A DNA stretch of 64,000 nucleotides from JBBPZA01 sp963797015 (GTDB lineage Bacteria > Actinomycetota > Thermoleophilia > Solirubrobacterales > Solirubrobacteraceae): positions 124,001-188,000 of the forward strand of contig CAWCNV010000012.1 of assembly GCA_963797015.1 (NCBI GenBank). The letters run 5' to 3'. Positions 12,433 to 20,230 of this stretch are shown here, one piece after another. The position numbers and the translations under genes are program-made. The notes under the pieces were generated by a model, which worked only from the letters and a program-made list of their open reading frames with translations, ran no database searches and was not told the origin of the DNA. Position 1 is the first letter of the stretch. Every line of letters starts with the position of its first letter.

Positions 12433-14181
12433 CTAGGCGGGTGCCCAGGAGATCCAGACCGGCCCGTCGGCCGCCGCCCGGAAGCGCAGGCGGGCGCGGA
12501 CGAGCTCGGGGTCGGCGCCCGAGGCGTAGGGCTCCGGGTCGATCTCGACCGCGACGGGCTCGCTGCAGCGCACCTGCAGCGCTCCGTCGGATACGCCGTC
12601 GGGCTGCGCCGCGGGCGGCGCCGGGCCGCTGCGGAAGAAGGCCGAGCACTCGAAGCGCTCGCCCGCCTTGGCGGCAAAGGTCAGGCGCACGCCTTCGCCG
12701 TCGGGCGCGAAGCGGAAGGTGACCCCGCTGCGCAGCCAGGCGCCCGCCGCGGTCATGAAGCCGCCTCCGATGCGCACCACGCCGTCGTCGCCGACGCGCA
12801 TGCGCCTGCCGTAGGGCAGGCCCGCGCGGTTGCCCTTGAGCAGGATCGGCCCTGCGCTGTCGGGCCGGTCCCCCTTCGTGCGCGGGCGTAGGGGGACCAG
12901 GTCGGTCCAGGCCCCGTCGTCGCGCTTGAGCGCGTCGAGCCCGAAGTCGTAGCGCAGGTCGCCCGGGAAGTCGGCGCGGCTGGTCGCGCGCTTGACCGCG
13001 AACCAGCTCTCTCCAGTGCGCACCAGGGCGAGCTCGCCCTCGCGGCGCGAGATGCGAAAGGCGCCGGGGGCATCGGCCGACAGCGGGCCCGGCTCGCGCT
13101 GCTGGCCGCGCATGCGCGCGATCGCCCACTCGAGCGCGACCAGCGTGATCCCGTTGTAGACGCTCGCGCCGGCGTAGCCGTCCAGGCCCCGCAGTCCGGC
13201 GACCGGGTCGCGCGCGAGCGCGGGGACGATCCACAGCCCCTCGGGACCGACGCCGTAGAGGTCGCGAAGACGGGCGAGCGCACGCTCGGAGAGACCGCGC
13301 AGGTGCCGCCGCTCGGCGGCCGGCGCGCCGAGCGTGGCCGCGACCTCGGCGCCGTACGCCGTGCAGCTGAGCGTCCACGCCTGCTCCTGGGAGCGGCCGA
13401 CGTAGGCGAGGTCGGCGTCGGGGCCGGCGAGCCGCCACGAGGCGCGCACGACCTCGCGCAGGGCGGCCCGGCCGGCCTCGGTCGCGCGCGTGCCCAGCAG
13501 CTCCAGCGCGCGCGCGAGCAGGCCGAGGCTCAGCGCGTGGTAGGCGAGCGGGTTGCTCGCAGGGTCCGAGAGCACCAGCGTGCGCTCGCCGCCGATCTCG
13601 ACGCCGTCGCGCTGCGCGATGCCCGGGACGCGGGTGTTGACGAAATCCAGGACGAGCCTTCGTGCGCGCGCCCGCTGGCTTCCGAGCACCGCGTCGCGGT
13701 CACTCGACCGCAGCCCGGTGCGCAACAGCTCCCAGGTGCCGGCCGACTCTACGACCTGCTTGTTGACGAAGGTCTGGGTGGCGTCGACGCGCAGCAGGCG
13801 GACCTTGCGCAGCCAGTGCTCCCAGGGTTTGCGATTGGCGGCGAAGCGCGGGTGGTCGGCCAGGCGCCGGCGGGCGACGTTGTAGGCCGCCGCGACCGTG
13901 AGGTTCTCGAACACGCTCGGCCGCGTCTCCTGCAGGTCGCTGCGCCCGATGGCGTAGAGCAGCCCGCGCAGGCCGGCGTCGACGAGCTCGTCGTCGTCCT
14001 CGCGCAGGCCGGTCAGGAGCAGGCCGTAGCCGAGCATCGACTCCCCGTAGCGGGCGCTGAAGCCGGGCTGGCCGCCGAACACGTAGTCGGGAAAGGTGCC
14101 GTCGGCGTTCTGCAGGCCCGGCCACGGCCGCGCGATGTCGCGCGCGAGCGCCTCCCAGGGTGCCGACGGCGCCGGTGGCAC
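12433..14181 (-). CDS. Uncharacterised protein, tandem paralogue 2 (possible alpha/alpha-toroid fold)
   Basis: 582 residues and not assigned to a named family. The first ~330 residues are helix-rich with repeated motifs (PWPGLQNADGTFPDY, YGESMLGYGLLLTG, DAGLRGLLYAIGR), reminiscent of alpha/alpha-barrel carbohydrate-active proteins such as heparinase-like enzymes. The last ~200 residues look beta-rich (RYDFGLDALKRDDGAWTDLV, GGGFMTAAGAWLRSGV). There is no signal peptide. It is clearly paralogous to the gene immediately upstream: both share ADGTFPDY/PDGTFPDY, RSQEQ, RYDFGL and PYASG/RYASG. The start is a GTG two bases after the upstream TGA; the longer apparent frame is antisense overlap. The two are co-transcribed. 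Function unknown. Confidence 0.75.
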   Translation of the reverse strand: MPPAPSAPWEALARDIARPWPGLQNADGTFPDYVFGGQPGFSARYGESMLGYGLLLTGLREDDDELVDAGLRGLLYAIGRSDLQETRPSVFENLTVAAAYNVARRRLADHPRFAANRKPWEHWLRKVRLLRVDATQTFVNKQVVESAGTWELLRTGLRSSDRDAVLGSQRARARRLVLDFVNTRVPGIAQRDGVEIGGERTLVLSDPASNPLAYHALSLGLLARALELLGTRATEAGRAALREVVRASWRLAGPDADLAYVGRSQEQAWTLSCTAYGAEVAATLGAPAAERRHLRGLSERALARLRDLYGVGPEGLWIVPALARDPVAGLRGLDGYAGASVYNGITLVALEWAIARMRGQQREPGPLSADAPGAFRISRREGELALVRTGESWFAVKRATSRADFPGDLRYDFGLDALKRDDGAWTDLVPLRPRTKGDRPDSAGPILLKGNRAGLPYGRRMRVGDDGVVRIGGGFMTAAGAWLRSGVTFRFAPDGEGVRLTFAAKAGERFECSAFFRSGPAPPAAQPDGVSDGALQVRCSEPVAVEIDPEPYASGADPELVRARLRFRAAADGPVWISWAPA

Positions 14182-14183
14182 GA

Positions 14184-15902
14184 TCAGGCGGGGCCGATCG
14201 TGATGCGCACCGGGTCTCCGGTGCTCGCCGGGAACAGGATGTTCGCGCGCACCAGGCGCGCATCGGTGCCCGAGGCGTAGCGCTCGGCGTCGAACGCCAC
14301 CTCGGCATCGGGCACGAAGGTCACGCGCTGCTCGTCGTCGAAGACACGATCGCTTTCGACCGTCGGCAGCGGGCCGCGATCGACGAAGAACACGGAGAAC
14401 TTGACGCGGTCGCCAGGCTCGGTGGGGAAGACGAGGCGCACGCCCGCGCCGATCGGCTCGAAGCGGAAGCGCACGCCGCGGCGCAGCCACGTCCCCGCGG
14501 CGGTGCGCCAGCCTCCGGTGAGGGTCAGCGTGCCGTCCGCGGCGACGCTCACCGACTCCGCCTCGGGCAGGCCCGGCCCGCGGCTGCGCCGCAGCACGGG
14601 CCCGGCGCTGTCGGCGCCGTCGGTGGTGTGGGGGCGGATGCGCAGGACGTCGTGCCACTCCCCGGCGCCGTCGCGGGCCTTGAGCGCCATCAGCCCGAAG
14701 TCGTAGCGCAGGTCGTCGGCGCTGCTGCTCGCTGCCGACTTCACCGCGAGCCAGAGGCGTCCGCGCGCGACCGTGAAGTCGTTGCGCACGCTGGCCGGGT
14801 GGACGGGGAAGGCGCCTGCGCGGTCGAAGTCGCCGTCGTCGTCTGGCGGGTCGTCGTCGCCGAAGCGGTCGATCGCCCAGTTCAGCGCGGCGAGCGTGAG
14901 GCCGCTGTAGCCGATCGCCGCTGCGTAGCTGTCGAGGCCCCCGGTGTCCCGGTAGTTGGGGCGCAGGCTCGGGGTGATGAAGAAGCCCTTGGGCCCGGTG
15001 CCGTGCATGGTCTCGAGGCGTCCGACGGCGCGCGCCGCCACGCCACGCAGGCGCGCGGCGGCGTCGGGGGGCGCGAGCGCGGCCGCGGAGAGCGCGCCGT
15101 ACGCGGTCAGGGCGAGCGACCAGCCCTGCTCCTGGGAGCGACCGAAGTAGGCGACGTCGCCGTCTGGCGCGGCGAGCGTCCATGAGCAGTGGGCGACCTC
15201 GCGCAGGGTCCGCTGGGCAGTGGCGGTCGCCTGACCTGAGAGCAGGTCCAGCCCCCGCGCGTACATGCCCAGGGAGAGACCGTGGTAGGCCAGCGGACTG
15301 CCGGCCGTCGGGTCGGAGAGCACGAACGCCTGCTCGCCGGCAACCGGGAAGCGCTCGCGGTCTGCCATGCGCGGCACGCGCAGCGTGAGCAGCCGCGCCG
15401 CCCGGCGTCGCGAGAGCTCGCGGTCGGCGAGGATGCTGCCGGCCTCGTCGGACTCGAGGCCGCTGCGCAGGAGCTCGAGCACCGCGATCGCCTCGACGAG
15501 GTACTTGTTCCCGTAGCGGCCACTGTCGGGCAGCCACAGCAGCGTCGTCCGCCGCAGCCAGCGCTCCCACCTCGGGCGTGCGTCCGCGAAGCGCGGGTCG
15601 GTGTCGAGCCGGCGGCGGGCGAGGTTGTAGGCGCTCGCCACGAACGCGTTGGCGAAGACGCTGGGATGGTCGCGCTCCAGGTCGCGGCGGCCCACGAACC
15701 ACGTGAGCGCGCGGAGCCCGGCGTCCACGAGCGCGTCATCGCCTTCGCGCAGGCCGGTCTGGAGCAGTGCGTAGCCGAGCACCGCCTCGCCGTAGCGCGT
15801 GCTCCGCGGCGGCTTGTCGCCGTGGAGGTAGTCGGGGAAGGTGCCGTCGGGAAGCTGCAGCCCTGGCCATGGAGCGGCCATCTCACGGGCCAGATCCCTC
15901 AT
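14184..15902 (-). CDS. Uncharacterised protein, tandem paralogue 1 (possible alpha/alpha-toroid fold)
   Basis: 572 residues, first gene of the tandem pair. It opens MRDLAREMAAPWPGLQ and shares the two-part layout of its neighbour: a helix-rich N-terminal half with periodic hydrophobic repeats, then a beta-rich C-terminal part (RYDFGLMALKARDGAGEW, GGWRTAAGTWLRRGV, RYASGTDARLVRANILF). The pairing of an alpha/alpha barrel with a beta-sandwich resembles polysaccharide lyases or hydrolases, but no catalytic motif was recognised and no signal peptide is present. The duplication is old, since many positions differ. A cytoplasmic role in glycan or polymer processing is a guess. The next gene down starts two bases after this stop. 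Confidence 0.75.
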   Translation of the reverse strand: MRDLAREMAAPWPGLQLPDGTFPDYLHGDKPPRSTRYGEAVLGYALLQTGLREGDDALVDAGLRALTWFVGRRDLERDHPSVFANAFVASAYNLARRRLDTDPRFADARPRWERWLRRTTLLWLPDSGRYGNKYLVEAIAVLELLRSGLESDEAGSILADRELSRRRAARLLTLRVPRMADRERFPVAGEQAFVLSDPTAGSPLAYHGLSLGMYARGLDLLSGQATATAQRTLREVAHCSWTLAAPDGDVAYFGRSQEQGWSLALTAYGALSAAALAPPDAAARLRGVAARAVGRLETMHGTGPKGFFITPSLRPNYRDTGGLDSYAAAIGYSGLTLAALNWAIDRFGDDDPPDDDGDFDRAGAFPVHPASVRNDFTVARGRLWLAVKSAASSSADDLRYDFGLMALKARDGAGEWHDVLRIRPHTTDGADSAGPVLRRSRGPGLPEAESVSVAADGTLTLTGGWRTAAGTWLRRGVRFRFEPIGAGVRLVFPTEPGDRVKFSVFFVDRGPLPTVESDRVFDDEQRVTFVPDAEVAFDAERYASGTDARLVRANILFPASTGDPVRITIGPA

Positions 15903-16019
15903 CGGCGGACCCTATCTCGCTCAGCCGATGGCCGCTGCTCGCTCAGCCGGTGGCCGCTTCCCGCCCGCCCGTGGCCCGCGCGTTGGCCTCACCCTCAGAT
16001 CGAGGGTTCGATGGAGCTA

Positions 16020-16691
16020 CTACTCGCTGGGCGGCGCCGCGACGATCTGGCCCGAGTCGGTGACCCGCTGCTGGGATGGTGCGCCGCTGATGAATACCCG
16101 GAAGACACCCCGCGGAATGTTTCCATTGCTGAGCCTCGCCTTGGCCTTGCCGTCCAGGCCGGCCCCGACGCGCCAGTCGATCCGATAGTTCCCCGCGCGC
16201 ACGGGGGCCACGCTCCACGTGAACGTCTTCTGCTTGCCCGGCTCGAGGGGGCCGAGCGTCCAGGTTCCCACGTAGGCGGTGACTCCGCCGCCTGGCCCCT
16301 CGGTCTGGACCTGGCCCGGTCCCTTGTCGACGACCCATATCGGCCGCAGCGAGTCCGCGACGCCCGGCTGCGGCGTGCGGTAGCTGAAGCCCTCCGAGCC
16401 GCTGCCCTGGGTCCCGTTGCCCGAGCTGGAGACACCGCCGCCGGCGGTCAGCGTCACGGCGACGAGCGGCACCTTCTTGTCGCCGACGTTGCGCACGGTG
16501 ATCACCATCTGCGCTTCCTCAGCGAGCTTCTGCTGGCGCGGGAACTGCGCGCTGACAACGCTGACCGTGAAGTCGCCGCTCGGCTCGTCGGCGTCCTGCT
16601 TGTCAGAGCCGCCGCACGCGGCGAGCGGAAGGACCGCCGCGCATACCGCCAGCGCGAGCCCCGGTCGAGCCTTCCCTCCGACACCCCTCAC
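16020..16691 (-). CDS. Putative lipoprotein, beta-sandwich type
   Basis: 223-residue exported protein of unknown function. The signal peptide ends in the lipobox LAAC (Cys ~26), followed by a short acidic linker. The body (DFTVSVVSAQFPRQQKLAEEAQ, VITVRNVGDKKVPLVAVTL) looks like an Ig/CARDB-type beta sandwich, and the closing FTWSVAPVRAGNYRIDWRVG resembles periplasmic copper- or cell-surface-associated beta domains. The start is GTG. It stands alone on the minus strand upstream of the Mce operon promoter region, transcribed away from it. Confidence 0.75.
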   Translation of the reverse strand: MRGVGGKARPGLALAVCAAVLPLAACGGSDKQDADEPSGDFTVSVVSAQFPRQQKLAEEAQMVITVRNVGDKKVPLVAVTLTAGGGVSSSGNGTQGSGSEGFSYRTPQPGVADSLRPIWVVDKGPGQVQTEGPGGGVTAYVGTWTLGPLEPGKQKTFTWSVAPVRAGNYRIDWRVGAGLDGKAKARLSNGNIPRGVFRVFISGAPSQQRVTDSGQIVAAPPSE

Positions 16692-16828
16692 AGCGGCCGG
16701 ACCCTACCACGCGTTCACGCGCGCGCGCGAAGGTATCCCTGCACGCACGGTTGCAGCCGCGATGCCGGTGAGCGGCTTGCAACGCGCCTTGCGAATGACG
16801 GGCACGGCGCGCGGTGGCCGCGGCCCGC

Positions 16829-16849
16829 GGGCCGCGGGCCGCGGGCCGC
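16829..16849. repeat. Heptamer tandem repeat GGGCCGC x3
   Basis: Three perfect head-to-tail copies of GGGCCGC, flanked by further partial copies. Simple-sequence tract in the non-coding region. Confidence 0.8.
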
Positions 16850-17022
16850 GAGGAGTTGCGGGCCGAGGGACGCGAGAATCGGCCGCACCTGCGCGTGGGG
16901 AGGCCGCCCGGGAGCCTCCGCCGCAGCGCCGAGGCGGCCCGCGCCCGGACTGCCGGAGCGCTCAGTGCCCGGAACCCGGAGCGCCGCGCATTGAGCAGGG
17001 ATTAAGGCGCCGCGGTTCCCGT

Positions 17023-17052
17023 TTGGCACGCGCCCGCGGGTTCGCATACGCT
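17023..17052 (+). promoter_or_regulatory. Promoter of the Mce operon
   Basis: TTGGCA (17023-17028) and TACGCT (17047-17052) are separated by 18 bases, a good housekeeping-sigma layout, about 50 bases before the yrbEA start. It is the only convincing promoter upstream of the long operon. Confidence 0.6.
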
Positions 17053-17069
17053 TCGCCCAAGGAGGAGCT

Positions 17070-17120
17070 TTGGCTCACGGCGTGATGCGCGTCCGCATGG
17101 GGAGGGTTGATGGTTCGTAG
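17070..17120 (+). other. Possible leader peptide overlapping the yrbEA start
   Basis: A TTG five bases after AAGGAGG opens a 16-codon frame that ends at TAG 17118-17120, ten bases inside yrbEA in another frame. It could couple translation to the operon, or the AAGGAGG may simply be spurious. Weak evidence. Confidence 0.2.
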
Positions 17121-17916
17121 TGTCGCTGATCGGGCGGTTTTGCCGGCTAAGGGGTTGTTGGAGGAGGTCGGCGACATGATGATTTTGACGGGGAAGACGT
17201 TGGTGTCGGCTGTGCGTCCTCCGTATCCGTATGGGACGGAGTTTGTTGGGCAGTTTTTGTTTGCGATTCGGTTGTGTTGGTTTCCGTTGTTGGTGTCGAC
17301 GGTGGCGTTTGGGTATGGGGCGCCGGGGTTGCAGGCGGCGAATTTGTTGGTGTTGTTGGGGTCCCTCGACAGGCTCGGGGGGTTTTTTGTGTTGGCGTCG
17401 ATCAGGGAGTTTGCGCCGTTTGTGGATGCGATTGTTTTGGCGGGGGTGGCGGGGACGGCGATTACGGCGGATTTGGGGGCGCGGAAGATTCGGGAGGAGT
17501 TGGATGCGTTGCAGGTGTTGGGTGTGGATCCGGTGAAGAATTTGGTGGTTCCGCGGTTTTTGGCGTTGATGTTGGTGACGGGGTTGTTTGACATTTACGC
17601 GTTGTTGTTCGGGATTTTCGGCGGGATTTTGGCGACGCTTGTGAATGGCGCGACGTTGGGGGGGTTTTTCGCGACGTTCTTTACGAACGCGTCGACGACG
17701 GATTTGTGGGGGTCGGTGCTTAAGACGACGTTGTTTGGGGCGATCATCGCGATCGTGTGTTGTTACAAGGGGATGACGGCGTCGGGTGGGGCGGAGGGGG
17801 TTGGCCGGGCGGTCAATCAGGCGGTCGTGATCGCGTTCATCGGCGTGTTCGCGTTCAACTACGTGTTCACGCAGACGCTGTTGGCGACGCATCCCGACAT
17901 CACCGTGATCCGCTGA
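17110..17916 (+). CDS. yrbEA: MlaE/YrbE-family ABC permease, first of pair
   Basis: Integral membrane permease of the Mce lipid importer, 268 residues with about five to six membrane segments. The conserved cytoplasmic coupling segment KIREELDALQVLGVDPVKNL is the MlaE/YrbE signature. ATG at 17110 is favoured: GGGAGGG lies just upstream (a TTG one codon earlier is possible). Codon use is strikingly unlike the rest of the window: Leu is mostly TTG, wobble positions are G or T with few C, and the coding strand is keto-rich. The stop overlaps the next ORF (TGATG). With yrbEB, mceG and six mce genes it should form an ATP-driven importer of lipids or sterols. Confidence 0.92.
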   Translation: MVRSVADRAVLPAKGLLEEVGDMMILTGKTLVSAVRPPYPYGTEFVGQFLFAIRLCWFPLLVSTVAFGYGAPGLQAANLLVLLGSLDRLGGFFVLASIREFAPFVDAIVLAGVAGTAITADLGARKIREELDALQVLGVDPVKNLVVPRFLALMLVTGLFDIYALLFGIFGGILATLVNGATLGGFFATFFTNASTTDLWGSVLKTTLFGAIIAIVCCYKGMTASGGAEGVGRAVNQAVVIAFIGVFAFNYVFTQTLLATHPDITVIR

Positions 17917-18161
17917 TGCCCAACCGGCCCCGCGCCCGCAGCCCCAGAGCGGCCACGTCCGCATCCACAGCCCCCGCACTCGCGGCCCGGCGCGCTCGCG
18001 CGCCGGCGCGGTCGCGGCCGGTGCGGTCGCCGCCCCGCGCGCGCGGTCGCGCTCACGCGCGGCGCGTTCGCGGCCGGCGCGGTCGCGGCCGGCGCGCTCA
18101 CGCGCGGGCGCGGTTGGCGGCCGGTGTGGTGGGCGTGTGGTGGGTGGGGGGGGTTGGTTGA
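17916..18161 (+). CDS. Small Arg/Ala-rich ORF coupled on both sides (hypothetical)
   Basis: An 81-codon frame fills the gap between the two permease genes exactly. Its ATG overlaps the yrbEA stop (TGATG at 17914-17918) and its TGA overlaps the yrbEB start (TGATG at 18159-18163). The product would be extremely basic (about a third Arg, rich in Ala and Pro) with a short hydrophobic C-terminus (LAAGVVGVWWVGGVG). The DNA is built of degenerate repeats around GCGGTCGCGGCCG. No homologous family is recognised. It may be a translated spacer produced by repeat expansion that keeps translational coupling, rather than a functional protein. No separate Shine-Dalgarno is visible. Confidence 0.4.
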   Translation: MPNRPRARSPRAATSASTAPALAARRARAPARSRPVRSPPRARGRAHARRVRGRRGRGRRAHARARLAAGVVGVWWVGGVG

Positions 18162-18949
18162 TGTTGGCGACGCCGCGGGTGTGGTTGGGGAATTTTGGGG
18201 AGATCACGCGGTTTTGCGTGCGGATCATGGGGTTGGTTTTCCGGTTGCGGGTGTTCCGGTTTTTTGGGGAGGCGTTGCGCCAGGCGGGGATCTTGATCAT
18301 CTCCTCGACGATCGTGATCTGGACGTTGATCTTCATCATCGGGTTGCAGTGCGGGATCGAGGGCGCGTATGCGACCAGGGCGGTCGGCGCGCCGGCGTAT
18401 GCGGGGCAGTTCTCGGCGTGGTGCGACCTGCGCGAGGTGATCCCGTACGCGTTTGGGTACATGATGGCGGCCAAGGTCGGCACCGGGATCGTGGCCGAGC
18501 TCGGCTCGATGCGGATCTCAGACGAGATCGACGCGCTGGAAGTGATGGGCATCGATTCCGTCCTGTTTTTGTGCGCCACGCGGCTGCTGGCGGCGTGGCT
18601 GGTGCTGCCGTTCGTCTACCTGTCCGGCGTCGGCGCCGGGTTCTTCGCCTCCTATCTGGCGGTGGTGCAACAGATCGGGGAGGTCTCCTCCGGCGGCTAC
18701 TTCCTGATCTTCTGGATGTTCCAAAACCCACCCGACCTGCTCTACAGCCTGATCAAAGGCATGGTCATGGCCACCTGCATAGTCCTCGTCGGCTGCTACT
18801 ACGGCTACAACGCCTCCGGCGGCCCCGTCGGCGTCGGCACCGCCACCGCCAAATCAATGGTCGTCAACATCGTCCTCGTCCACCTCATCGGCATGCTCGG
18901 CACCCAAGTCTTCTGGGGCGCAAACCCCCGCGCACCCATCGGAGGATGA
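18161..18949 (+). CDS. yrbEB: MlaE/YrbE-family ABC permease, second of pair
   Basis: Second membrane permease of the Mce importer, 262 residues. The family segment RISDEIDALEVMGIDSVLFL is clear, as are ELGSM and GYNASGGPVGVGTATA. ATG at 18161 follows a long G-run acting as Shine-Dalgarno; a GTG at 18137 would add eight Gly-rich residues. Base use changes along the gene. The first ~140 bases are keto-rich (TTG, GGG) as in yrbEA, the centre is ordinary, and the last ~250 bases are A/C-rich on the coding strand. The stop (TGA) sits in a GGAGGATGAA repeat that recurs before mceG. Confidence 0.92.
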   Translation: MLATPRVWLGNFGEITRFCVRIMGLVFRLRVFRFFGEALRQAGILIISSTIVIWTLIFIIGLQCGIEGAYATRAVGAPAYAGQFSAWCDLREVIPYAFGYMMAAKVGTGIVAELGSMRISDEIDALEVMGIDSVLFLCATRLLAAWLVLPFVYLSGVGAGFFASYLAVVQQIGEVSSGGYFLIFWMFQNPPDLLYSLIKGMVMATCIVLVGCYYGYNASGGPVGVGTATAKSMVVNIVLVHLIGMLGTQVFWGANPRAPIGG

Positions 18950-19068
18950 AATGAGCGCGGGGGAGCGCAGGACGAACTGGGGCCGGGGAGCGAGCGAGAG
19001 AGAAATCTCGGCGGGCGCGCGGAGGATGAACCGGGGGCCGGCGAGCGAGCCGGAGGATGAAATGAGCC
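18941..19068 (+). repeat. GGAGGATGAA-containing direct repeats before mceG
   Basis: GGAGGATGAAATGAGC occurs at 18941-18956 (overlapping the yrbEB stop) and 19052-19067, with a shorter copy, GGAGGATGAA, at 19021-19030. GGGAGCGA-like segments lie between. Each long copy is a perfect Shine-Dalgarno next to ATG-AAA-TGA, a one-amino-acid frame. This 161-base gap is the largest between adjacent genes of the mce cluster. Confidence 0.7.
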
Positions 19069-19110
19069 CGAGGGAGCGAACGACTAGGACACCTGGAGGT
19101 TGAGCCGCTG

Positions 19111-20196
19111 ATGGCCGACGACAAGCCCACACGTCAGAGCGACGAGGACACCCCTCCGTCTGGCTTCGAACCGGTCAGCCCGGAGGACCAGCCCACGCGC
19201 GCGGGCGAGGGCGGCTTCGCCGCGCCCACGAGTCCCGGCCAGAGCGGCGAGCCGGCCTGGGGCTGGCCCGAGCGAGGAGAGGGCCAGGGCGACATGCCGA
19301 CGTACCCGGGCGAGCAGCAGCCGACGCGCCCCGCGGCAGATCAGCCCACGCGCGCCGCGGTCGTCAGCGAGCCCACGCCCGGCGGCGACGAGGAAGAGGA
19401 CGAGTACCGCTGGCACACCGGCGCCAAGCGCCCGACCGGCGTGCCCGACGCGATCGAGTTCGTCGACGTGCACAAGTCCTTCGGCCGCAGCCGCATCCTC
19501 AAAGGCCTGAACATGGGCCTGCCCGAGGGCAAGATCGCGATGATCGTGGGGCCGTCGGGCACCGGCAAGTCGGTCTGCATCAAGCACATGGTCGGGCTCC
19601 TGTACCCCGACGACGGCGACGTGCTCATCCACGGCGAGTCGGTGCCGAACATGACCGACGACGAGCTCTTCGAGATGCGCAAGAAGTTCGGCGTCCTGTT
19701 CCAGGACGGCGCGCTGTTCGGCTCGATGAACCTGCTCGACAACGTCGCCTTCCCGCTCCGCCAGCACACCGACAAGGGCGAGGAGGAGGTGATGGAGATC
19801 GTCAACCGGCGCCTGCGCGAGGTCGGGCTCGCCGACGCCGGCGACAAGATGCCCAACGAGCTCTCGGGCGGCATGCGCAAGCGCGCCGGCTTCGCGCGCG
19901 CGCTCGTGCTCGACCCCGACATCGTGCTCTTCGACGAGCCCGACTCCGGACTCGACCCGGTCCGCACCGCGCTGCTGTGCGAGCTGATCCAGGAGGTCCA
20001 CCAGGAGAACGGCGGTGCCTACGTGGTGATCACCCACGACATCTCCTCTGCGCGCAGGGTGGCCGAGTACATCGCGGTCCTGTGGCGCGGGCGGATCGTC
20101 GAGTCGGGCCTGGCGGAGGAGCTCTTCAACTCCGACAACGCCTTCGTGCGCCAGTTCCTGTCCGGCGAGTCCCGCGGCCCGCTGGGGATGGAGTAG
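19111..20196 (+). CDS. mceG: Mce-system ABC ATPase (MceG/Mkl, MlaF-like) with long N-terminal extension
   Basis: Energises Mce lipid import with the YrbE permeases at the inner face of the membrane. The ABC domain spans about residues 110-350: Walker A GPSGTGKSV (~147-155), signature LSGGMRKRAGFARAL (~250), Walker B DIVLFDEPDSGLDP, and H-loop TH(D). Ahead of it is a ~105-residue acidic, Pro-rich, probably disordered region containing four PTR motifs (DKPTRQ, DQPTRA, QQPTRP, DQPTRA), which MlaF-type proteins lack. These could be Ser/Thr-kinase targets. ATG is preceded by GGAGG with rather long spacing. Unlike in mycobacteria, where the ATPase is unlinked, here it lies inside the operon. Confidence 0.93.
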   Translation: MADDKPTRQSDEDTPPSGFEPVSPEDQPTRAGEGGFAAPTSPGQSGEPAWGWPERGEGQGDMPTYPGEQQPTRPAADQPTRAAVVSEPTPGGDEEEDEYRWHTGAKRPTGVPDAIEFVDVHKSFGRSRILKGLNMGLPEGKIAMIVGPSGTGKSVCIKHMVGLLYPDDGDVLIHGESVPNMTDDELFEMRKKFGVLFQDGALFGSMNLLDNVAFPLRQHTDKGEEEVMEIVNRRLREVGLADAGDKMPNELSGGMRKRAGFARALVLDPDIVLFDEPDSGLDPVRTALLCELIQEVHQENGGAYVVITHDISSARRVAEYIAVLWRGRIVESGLAEELFNSDNAFVRQFLSGESRGPLGME

Positions 20197-20230
20197 GTCC
20201 GACCGTGCCAGCCCGCCGGAGTGTGCAGAG

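Larger units (their letters stand above)
16692..17109. other. 418-base intergenic region ahead of the Mce operon
   Basis: Non-coding. It contains a short GGGCCGC tandem repeat (16829-16849), several GC-rich palindromes around 16890-16940, and at its right end a good -35/-10 pair (separate entry) and a Shine-Dalgarno-like AAGGAGG at 17059-17065. The leftmost ~60 bases hold the promoter of the divergent lipoprotein. No small gene was recognised other than a possible 16-codon leader (17070-17120). Confidence 0.6.

Noticed and set aside
16829..16849. Replication origin or centromere-type iteron array
   Set aside because: Only three GC-rich heptamers in a non-coding gap with no origin-associated gene.
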